From positions 1 through 14,246 of the forward strand of contig JACRBO010000715.1 in NCBI GenBank assembly GCA_016219235.1: DNA of 14,246 nucleotides. The letters run 5' to 3'. Both the position numbers and the translations under genes were made by a program. Each line of letters begins with the position of its first letter. Positions within the stretch are counted from its first letter, which is position 1. This DNA comes from Chloroflexota bacterium (GTDB taxonomy: Bacteria > Chloroflexota > Anaerolineae > Fen-1058). A model generated the notes under the pieces. That model worked only from the letters and a program-made list of their open reading frames with translations. It did not search any database and had not been told where the DNA came from. This document shows, piece by piece, positions 7,564 to 13,742 of the stretch.

Positions 7564-10094
7564 AGCGCTCTACCGCAGTCATCGTGATCTTGGTCTGGCT
7601 GGCTTTTGCCGTCCGCGTGTCAAGCCTGGCGTCTCAAAGCGTATGGTGGGACGAGGCGTTTACGTGGCAGACGACGAGCCACGGCTGGGATAATCTGTGG
7701 CACATGCTGCAGACCGGCGATCGCAATCCGCCGCTGTATTTTGTGCTGACAACGCTGTGGGGCAGCTTCGGCGGCTGGCGCGAGTTTAGTCTGCGTTTTG
7801 TCCCGCTGGCCAGCGGCTTGATCAGCGTAGCGTTTTTGTTCGTGCTGGCGCGACGATTGTTTGGGTCAGACGCCGGTACGTGGACGCTGTTCATTGCGGC
7901 CGGCGCGCCTGGGCTGGTGGCTTATTCGCAAGAGGCGCGGATGTATGCGCTGTTTTTTGCGCTGACAGCGGCGACGCTGTATTTCGCCGTGCGGAGTGCG
8001 GAGCGCGACTTCGCTGATCGACGCGCGCAAACGACGCTGCTGATAGTCGAAGCGTTGTTGTTGTTGACGCACTATTTTGCCGTGCCGCTGATCGCCGCGT
8101 TGAATGTCCTCGTGGTGGGTTATTTCTTCAAACGACGAGCACCCCTTTCGGAATATGGTCGTTGGCTGATCGGGCAGTTGATGGCGGCGCTACCGCTGAT
8201 CGTATGGACGGTGTGGGTCTTTTCCGCGCCCGATAGTTTGATCCAGGCGACCGAGCAACCGCCGTCATTCAGCGCGCTCATGCAGCAGGTGACGGCGTTG
8301 TGGCTGACCGGCGTGCGTGATCTGGATGGGTCGCTTGGGCCATTGACTTTGACGGGTCTGATCGTGATCGGTGTGGCGATCCGCGGCGCGTGGCTGATCG
8401 ATCGAAGACACACCCAGGGTCTGTTGATTTTTGGCGCACTGTCACTGGCGATTGGTTTTGCTTTGACCCAGCTGCTGACGGCGTTTCACCCGCGCTATCT
8501 GTTGGCGTTCAGTGTGCCGGTGTGGGTGTTGTTCGGCGCGGCTTTGTCGCAGATCAAGGCTAAACTACTGGCGTTGATCGTGGCCGTCTGCCTGATCACA
8601 GCTGGTTGGAGTGCGGCACTCAATCCGGTTTATGCCAAAGATGATGTGCGTGATGTGGCCGCGTACCTCAGGGCGAACGCCATCGCTACTGATGTGATCC
8701 TCGTCGAGGCGAACGATTACACGCTGGACTATTACGATCATGGCTTAGCGGCCACGCACATGATCACGGCGACGACGGAGGCCGAGGCGCTGAAGCAGTT
8801 GCGTTCGACGGTGGGCGATGCGCGGCGCGTCTGGCTGGTACATTGGACGATTTCGACGCAGGATCAGGCCGGCTATTGGCGCTTTTTGTTGGAGCAAGCC
8901 GGCCGTTTGAATGCGTGGCAGTCGTTCCACGGCTACGAAGTGTATGGCTATGATCTATCGCAAGCAGTAGTTGATCCGGGTCTTGAGCGCGGCGCGGTAT
9001 TGATTACGAGTGGGGATGAGAGCGCAATCACCGTGGCGATGGATTGGCCGCTTGCCAACATCACGGCAGCCGCCGATTGGCAACGGTTGTCGATGGCGTT
9101 GATCGATCGAGCCGGGCGGCGCATCTCCAGTATCGACGCCGACTTGCGCGCGGGGCGCAATTATGCGGTACTGCCTATTCCGCCGGGCACGCCGCCGGTG
9201 GCACATACGGTGGCGATCAAGTTTTATAACGCACAGCAAGCGTCCGAGCCACAGAGTGTCGGGAAGATTACGCTGCCGCGCAGCACTAGCGAAGACGATC
9301 CGTATCGCACGTTGAGTGGTTATCACTGGCAGACGCCGGCAACGCCAATCGACAATCTTGCGGCCTACAGTCTGTCGCCGCAATCGCCCGCGCCGTTAGG
9401 GCAAGTGGAAGTGATATTCCGCTGGCGCAAAACGACTTCGACGTTGGACGGGCGCGTCAGGCTCGTGCAGGCCGATCGGGTGTGGGCGGAACCCTCAATG
9501 GAGTTGATGGCAAACGAGTATCCTGTTGAGAAGTGGTTGAGCGGTGAGACGGTCATCGATCGCCGCACGTTGATCTATCCGCCGGTGCGCGGCGAGATGC
9601 AGTTGCAGATCGCGCAGGACGAGCGTTGGCTGAAGGTGGCAACGCTGACGCTGGATGAATCGCAATTGAAGTTTGACGCACCGGCGCTGGCGCACACGCA
9701 AACGGCACAGTTTGGCGCGGTGGCAGACTTGCTGGGCTACTCGTTGACAACGCCGACGATCGCGCCTGATCGCGAATTGAGTTTGACGCTGTACTGGCGC
9801 GCAAGAAACGTCGAACCGCTGAGCGAGGCATACACTGTTTTCACACAACTTATTGCGCCGGATGGACACCTCGTCGCTCAGCATGATGCGCCGCCGAATC
9901 CGCCGACCGTGGCGTGGGTGTCGGGGCAAATCGTGACCGATGTGCATGCGCTGAAACTGGTCGATGCTACCTATCGCGGCCCGGCCACCCTGATCATCGG
10001 ATGGTATAATTCGGCCTCGGTCGTGCGCGTGCCGGTGGCAACGGGCGGGGATTTTGTGACGCTAAACGCGCCGGTGGAAGTCCAAGATCGATAA
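7560..10094 (+). CDS. GT39-like multi-pass glycosyltransferase with soluble C-terminal domains
   Basis: An 844-residue GT-C protein. Residues 1-350 hold about nine to ten hydrophobic segments. The first loop has the acidic pair Asp31-Glu32 in SVWWDEAFTW and NPPLY at 56-60; a later loop has SQEARMYAL (123-131), and HPRY lies at 310-313. This is the pattern of PMT/ArnT-related enzymes that transfer sugars from polyprenyl-phosphate donors on the outer face of the membrane. Residues about 360-844 are soluble and beta-rich, and include two copies of a domain (about 598-700 and 717-827) that recurs in the next protein. The GTG start overlaps the GT4 stop and lacks a clear ribosome site, so translation is probably coupled. 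Substrate and acceptor are unknown. GT39 is the best family label; GT83-like is possible. Confidence 0.8.
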   Translation: MKRSTAVIVILVWLAFAVRVSSLASQSVWWDEAFTWQTTSHGWDNLWHMLQTGDRNPPLYFVLTTLWGSFGGWREFSLRFVPLASGLISVAFLFVLARRLFGSDAGTWTLFIAAGAPGLVAYSQEARMYALFFALTAATLYFAVRSAERDFADRRAQTTLLIVEALLLLTHYFAVPLIAALNVLVVGYFFKRRAPLSEYGRWLIGQLMAALPLIVWTVWVFSAPDSLIQATEQPPSFSALMQQVTALWLTGVRDLDGSLGPLTLTGLIVIGVAIRGAWLIDRRHTQGLLIFGALSLAIGFALTQLLTAFHPRYLLAFSVPVWVLFGAALSQIKAKLLALIVAVCLITAGWSAALNPVYAKDDVRDVAAYLRANAIATDVILVEANDYTLDYYDHGLAATHMITATTEAEALKQLRSTVGDARRVWLVHWTISTQDQAGYWRFLLEQAGRLNAWQSFHGYEVYGYDLSQAVVDPGLERGAVLITSGDESAITVAMDWPLANITAAADWQRLSMALIDRAGRRISSIDADLRAGRNYAVLPIPPGTPPVAHTVAIKFYNAQQASEPQSVGKITLPRSTSEDDPYRTLSGYHWQTPATPIDNLAAYSLSPQSPAPLGQVEVIFRWRKTTSTLDGRVRLVQADRVWAEPSMELMANEYPVEKWLSGETVIDRRTLIYPPVRGEMQLQIAQDERWLKVATLTLDESQLKFDAPALAHTQTAQFGAVADLLGYSLTTPTIAPDRELSLTLYWRARNVEPLSEAYTVFTQLIAPDGHLVAQHDAPPNPPTVAWVSGQIVTDVHALKLVDATYRGPATLIIGWYNSASVVRVPVATGGDFVTLNAPVEVQDR

Positions 10095-10112
10095 TGAGTA
10101 ATGAGTAATGAG
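10092..10112. repeat. TAATGAG heptamer array at stop/start junction
   Basis: Three perfect TAATGAG units followed by TAAGG. The first TAA is the stop of the upstream membrane protein and the last ATG (10108) is the start of the next gene. The two earlier ATGs (10094, 10101) each open a four-codon frame (MSNE) that ends in a TAA supplied by the repeat. Confidence 0.85.
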
Positions 10113-12228
10113 TAAGGAACAACCGGCTGTAGCGAGATTTACTCGTTACTGGTTACTCGTTATCTTCCTGGCCTTCGTAGTACTGTCCGGCGTCTACAGC
10201 GTCGTGACGCCTGTGTTTGAAGGCCCGGACGAAATCTGGCACTTTGCGTTTGCCAATCATCTGGCGGACGGTGGCGGGCTGCCGGTCTTTGACGCGGCGG
10301 AGCCGGCCACTTTTTTGCGCAACGGCGCGCATCCGCCCGTGTACTATGGGCTGATCGCCATGTTGATTGCGCCCATCGATCGAAGCGATTTTCCGGCGGC
10401 GTTTCGCTTCAATCTGGCGAACCCGCTGATTACGCCGGGCGCGAACGGCACATCGCCCAACCTGCTCATTCATACGGCGCATGAAGATTGGCCGTGGCGC
10501 AACGCAACGCTGGCCGCGCATCTGGCGCGTTGCGTGTCGATCGCGCTGAATGCGCTGGCGCTGTGGGGCGTGTGGCGGATCGCGCGACGCATCTTGCATA
10601 ATGAGCGCGTGGCGCTGCTGGCGTTGGGCATGGCGGCTGGCGTGCCGCAGTTTGTTTACGGCGCGGCGATGATCAACAATGATGCGCTGGCCGCGGCGAC
10701 GACAACCTGGCTCGTGTATGCGCTGCTGCGCTGGCTGGACGATCAATCCGCGCGCTGGACGATCAGCGGTGGCGTGATGCTGGGATTGGCGCTGCTGTCG
10801 AAGATCGGATTGGTTGCGTTGCTGCCCGTGCCCGCACTGGCAATTGTTCTACACGCACTACGCAACACGCAACACGCTCGTCGCCATTGGCGACAGTTGA
10901 TCCTGGCGGCGCTGATCATCTATAGCCTCGCCTTCATCATCGCGGGCTGGTGGTACCTGCGCAACTGGTCGCTGTACGGCGATCCGTTGGCGTGGCGCGA
11001 GTGGCAGGCGTTGACGGGTGCAGGCCGCGTGCCGCCGACGATCGGCGATTTTATCGGCGACATGCGCGGCCTGTTCGGCACGTTTTGGGTTGACTTTTCG
11101 TTGCGCGTCGATCGCACGTGGTGGCCGATCTTCGGTGTGATCGGGTTGGTGGCGCTGATCGGTCTGGTGCGACGCGCGATCAAGCGTGAGTGGCCGCTCG
11201 ATTGGCCCAAGCTACTCATCGCATTGAGCGTGTTCGCGCTGTTACTGGCGTCGGCGGTGCGGTACTCATTTAACATCTATGATATTCACGGTCGCTTGCT
11301 GTATCCGTCATTGGCGGCGATTGGCGTGGTGCTGGCGCTGGGGATGTCGAAGTGGCCCAGGGCGATGTCATTTGCGCTGCTCACGATTCCGTTGGCTTTC
11401 ACGCTCGTTTCACCGTTGATGATCATCCAGCCGGCCTACGCCCGCCCGATCGTGTCGGCGCTGCCCGAGGGATCTGTCGAGACCACCGGGTCGTTTGGCG
11501 CTTATACCGAGTTGCTTGGTTATCGGCTGAAGAGTGATCGCGTGAAGGTCGGCGAGCCATTAGAGCTAGAGACCTATTGGCGATCGATTGCAGATGTCGA
11601 TGATCAGGACGTGAGGCAGGCAAATATCATGCTGCTTGCGCCCGATGGGTCGATCGTCGGGCATACTTTGATGCCGTTGGGTACAGATGCTTATCCGCGT
11701 GATGTGTGGCAACCCAACGAAATTGTCGTGACGCGCTTTGTGGTATCAACGACAGTGGATCACCCCACGCTTGCAACGGTGAGCCTGACGGTGCCGCCTT
11801 TGGCCCAACTGCGCGAGTTGAGGCGTGTGACGATCTGGATTGAGCGTGCGTGTGAAGTTGATTGGCCGGTAGACGTTACTTTCGGTGGATTAATCAAGTT
11901 GATCGGTTATCGCATCGAAGCAGGCGGAGTGCCGCGCCTCGTGTTGTGCTGGCAAGCGGTCAAGCCCGTGCCGATTGATTACACTGTATTTGTGCATGTG
12001 CCCGGCGCTAACGGCCAGATCAGTGGTGACAGCCAACCGGTGAGTGGTAATTACCCCACCTCGGTCTGGCAACCAGGCGAGATTGTCGAAGATGTTCACT
12101 CATTATCAACGAGCGATAACTTGCCCATCCCGCGCGCCTCAATCGGCTTTTATCGCCTCGACACGGGCGAACGCTTGACGATCGATGGCACTCACGAAAC
12201 TGAATTCATCATACAGAATGAACCTTAA
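10108..12228 (+). CDS. DUF2142-like multi-pass membrane protein (putative GT-C glycosyltransferase)
   Basis: A 706-residue protein with about ten membrane segments in residues 15-440 and a soluble C-terminus. The first loop carries the acidic pair Asp41-Glu42 in VFEGPDEIWHF, then HPPVYY (75-80), and MINNDAL (188-194) and HGRLLYP (394-400) lie further on. These loops match DUF2142-type proteins of surface-polysaccharide loci and suggest a GT-C enzyme, but the activity is unproven. The C-terminus holds two copies (about 462-565 and 591-695) of the domain found in the preceding GT39-like protein. The ATG start lies inside the hairpin at 10090-10164 and has no ribosome site, so coupling to the upstream gene is likely. 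Residues 12-19 and about 249-258 are encoded by heptamer repeats. The 3' end overlaps the next gene by 11 bases. Confidence 0.75.
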   Translation: MSKEQPAVARFTRYWLLVIFLAFVVLSGVYSVVTPVFEGPDEIWHFAFANHLADGGGLPVFDAAEPATFLRNGAHPPVYYGLIAMLIAPIDRSDFPAAFRFNLANPLITPGANGTSPNLLIHTAHEDWPWRNATLAAHLARCVSIALNALALWGVWRIARRILHNERVALLALGMAAGVPQFVYGAAMINNDALAAATTTWLVYALLRWLDDQSARWTISGGVMLGLALLSKIGLVALLPVPALAIVLHALRNTQHARRHWRQLILAALIIYSLAFIIAGWWYLRNWSLYGDPLAWREWQALTGAGRVPPTIGDFIGDMRGLFGTFWVDFSLRVDRTWWPIFGVIGLVALIGLVRRAIKREWPLDWPKLLIALSVFALLLASAVRYSFNIYDIHGRLLYPSLAAIGVVLALGMSKWPRAMSFALLTIPLAFTLVSPLMIIQPAYARPIVSALPEGSVETTGSFGAYTELLGYRLKSDRVKVGEPLELETYWRSIADVDDQDVRQANIMLLAPDGSIVGHTLMPLGTDAYPRDVWQPNEIVVTRFVVSTTVDHPTLATVSLTVPPLAQLRELRRVTIWIERACEVDWPVDVTFGGLIKLIGYRIEAGGVPRLVLCWQAVKPVPIDYTVFVHVPGANGQISGDSQPVSGNYPTSVWQPGEIVEDVHSLSTSDNLPIPRASIGFYRLDTGERLTIDGTHETEFIIQNEP
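10141..10161. repeat. ACTCGTT heptamer array inside 5' end of the DUF2142-like gene
   Basis: Units ACTCGTT, ACTGGTT, ACTCGTT in tandem. They encode TRYWLLV at the edge of the first membrane segment. They are the reverse complement of the GTRAYGA family and form the 3' arm of the hairpin at 10090-10164. Confidence 0.75.
10851..10878. repeat. ACACGCA heptamer array inside the DUF2142-like gene
   Basis: Four tandem units ACACGCA, CTACGCA, ACACGCA, ACACGCT. They are in frame and encode HALRNTQHA in the cytoplasmic or periplasmic loop between two membrane segments. This is a third heptamer family, unrelated in sequence to GTRAYGA and CTCCAAC. Confidence 0.75.
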
Positions 12229-13684
12229 CTCCAACCTCCAACCTCCAACCTCCAACCTCCAATCCGTCGTCATCATCGGTGGCGGACCGGCCGGTCTGAC
12301 GGCCGCCTACGAATTGAGCAAGCAGGGCGTCAAACCGATCGTGCTGGAGAAGGGCGCGCGGGTGGGCGGCATCGCGCGCACCGAAGTCTTCAACGGCTAT
12401 CGCATGGATATTGGCGGGCATCGCTTCTTCACCAAAGTGACGGAAGTCGAAGACCTGTGGCACGAGATTCTGGGCGACGATTTTTTGGTGCGCCCGCGCT
12501 TGAGCCGTATCTATTACAACCGAAAGTTCATCCTGTATCCGCTGCGCTTTGCCGACGCGTTGAGCAAGCTGGGCGTGTGGCAGAGTTTTCTGGTGTTGAT
12601 GAGTTACTTCCGGTCGAAGATCTTGCCTTATCGCAATGAAAAGACCTTTGAAGAGTGGGTGTCCAATCGGTTTGGCACACGGCTGTATCGCATCTTCTTC
12701 AAGACGTACACGGAGAAAGTGTGGGGCATCCCGTGTGATCAACTCAGCGCGCAGTGGGCGGCGCAGCGTATTCAGAACCTGTCGCTGCCGCGCGCGGTGA
12801 TGGGGGCGATCTTCGGGGTGCGCGGCGCGAAGAACGTCAAATCGTTGATCGAAGAGTTTCACTATCCGCGACTGGGGCCGGGCATGTTGTGGGAACGCGC
12901 CCAGCAATTGATCGAGCAGCGCGGCGGCGAGGTGCGCCTCAACGCGGATGTGCTCGCAGTGCGACACGATCGCGGGCGCGTGACGGGCGTGGTGGTCCGA
13001 TCGGATGGACGCGACGAAACGATCGAGACGGAGGCCGTCATCTCGACGATGCCCATCAGCGAACTGATCGCCAAACTCGATCCACCTGCGCCGATCGATG
13101 TGCGTGACGGAGCCGCGCAGTTGACGTATCGCGATTATTTTACGGTGGGACTGATCGTCAACCAACCGAACTTGTTCCCCGATAACTGGATTTACATCCA
13201 CGCGCCGGAAGTGAAGGTGGGACGCATTCAGAACTTCAAGAACTGGAGTCCTGAGATGGTGCCCGATCAAAGCAAGACGTTTTTGGGGCTGGAATATTTC
13301 TGCAACGAAGGCGACGAGTTGTGGGCCATGAGCGATGAGGCGCTGATTGCGCTGGGCACGCGCGAACTGGAAACGATGGGCCTGGCGCGCGCCGCCGACG
13401 TGGAAGGCGGCACGGTGATTCGCCAGTTGAAGACGTATCCCGTGTATACCGGTGAATACGAATCGTACCTGGAACGCATTCGCGGCTTTCTCGATTCGAT
13501 TCCGAATCTGCAAACGGTGGGCCGCAACGGACTGCACATGTACAACAATCAAGACCACTCGATGCTGACGGCGATGCTGGCCGTGAAGAACTTGCTGGGG
13601 CAGGGCGTGCACGATGTGTGGTCGGTCAACGTCGAGCGCGCCTATCATGAAGAAGTACGCCTGCCATCGAGCGCGGTGGACTAA
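12218..13684 (+). CDS. FAD-dependent oxidoreductase (amine-oxidase / UDP-galactopyranose-mutase-like, PRK07208 type)
   Basis: A 488-residue flavoprotein. The FAD-binding Rossmann motif GGGPAG is at residues 21-26, with Glu44 ending the second strand and VGGIART at 49-55. DIGGHRFF (64-71), RLSRIYY and EKVWGIPCDQLSAQWAAQRI follow in the family order. The C-terminal YNNQDHSM (442-449) is the conserved flavin-proximal segment. This matches the PRK07208 group, related to UDP-galactopyranose mutase and protoporphyrinogen oxidase; the true reaction is not established. Its place among glycosyltransferases suggests a sugar-nucleotide or lipid-linked-sugar substrate. The only reasonable start is the ATG at 12218, overlapping the previous gene by 11 bases. 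This makes residues 5-15 the product of a CTCCAAC heptamer array. No ribosome site is visible. Confidence 0.85.
   Translation: MNLNSNLQPPTSNLQSVVIIGGGPAGLTAAYELSKQGVKPIVLEKGARVGGIARTEVFNGYRMDIGGHRFFTKVTEVEDLWHEILGDDFLVRPRLSRIYYNRKFILYPLRFADALSKLGVWQSFLVLMSYFRSKILPYRNEKTFEEWVSNRFGTRLYRIFFKTYTEKVWGIPCDQLSAQWAAQRIQNLSLPRAVMGAIFGVRGAKNVKSLIEEFHYPRLGPGMLWERAQQLIEQRGGEVRLNADVLAVRHDRGRVTGVVVRSDGRDETIETEAVISTMPISELIAKLDPPAPIDVRDGAAQLTYRDYFTVGLIVNQPNLFPDNWIYIHAPEVKVGRIQNFKNWSPEMVPDQSKTFLGLEYFCNEGDELWAMSDEALIALGTRELETMGLARAADVEGGTVIRQLKTYPVYTGEYESYLERIRGFLDSIPNLQTVGRNGLHMYNNQDHSMLTAMLAVKNLLGQGVHDVWSVNVERAYHEEVRLPSSAVD
12229..12263. repeat. CTCCAAC heptamer array (5 copies) at the start of the FAD oxidoreductase gene
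   Basis: Four perfect CTCCAAC units and a fifth CTCCAAT begin one base after the upstream stop codon. They are translated as part of the N-terminal extension (NLQPPTSNLQ) just before the first beta strand of the FAD fold. The array length (35 bases) is not a multiple of three per unit, so any unit change shifts the frame. Confidence 0.9.
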
Positions 13685-13686
13685 GC

Positions 13687-13721
13687 GTTATCTTGTCTCG
13701 CTGAAACTGTGACAAGATGAC
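13687..13721. other. 11-bp hairpin after the FAD oxidoreductase stop
   Basis: Arms 13687-13697 and 13711-13721 pair over 11 bases with one G-U pair and a 13-base loop. The 5' arm contains ATCTTGTC, the inverse of the GACAAGAT octamers that form the 3' arm. There is no T-tract after it, so it is a poor intrinsic terminator; read-through into the next gene is likely. Confidence 0.55.
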
Positions 13722-13742
13722 ATGCTGACAAGATGACACGAT
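13711..13742. repeat. GACAAGAT octamer array before the second DUF2142-like gene
   Basis: Four 8-base units GACAAGAT, GACATGCT, GACAAGAT, GACACGAT. The last unit runs into the ATG start at 13741. A 13-base direct repeat TGACAAGATGACA results at 13710-13722 and 13726-13738. Confidence 0.8.

Larger units (their letters stand above)
10090..10164. other. 26-bp imperfect hairpin covering a stop and a start codon
   Basis: Arm 10090-10115 (TAATGAG heptamers) pairs with arm 10139-10164 (ACTCGTT heptamers) over 26 positions, with one G-G mismatch and three G-U pairs; the loop is 23 bases (10116-10138). Inside the stem are the stop TAA at 10092-10094 and the start ATG at 10108-10110. In mRNA the stem would hide the start codon unless ribosomes finishing the upstream gene open it. 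Read directly from the sequence; function is inference. Confidence 0.7.

Noticed and set aside
10090..10164. Interpretation as a CRISPR array or transposon terminal inverted repeats
   Set aside because: Units are 7 bases with no spacers, there is no transposase or target duplication, and the arms are only 23 bases apart.
12209..13648. Long minus-strand open frame (479 codons) opposite the FAD oxidoreductase
   Set aside because: Its translation is His/Arg/Gln-rich without family motifs, and the plus strand has an unmistakable conserved enzyme; long antisense frames are common in GC-rich genes.
13687..13721. Intrinsic terminator after the FAD oxidoreductase
   Set aside because: The stem is sound but AT-rich and has no following T-tract, and its arms are explained by the octamer repeat family.
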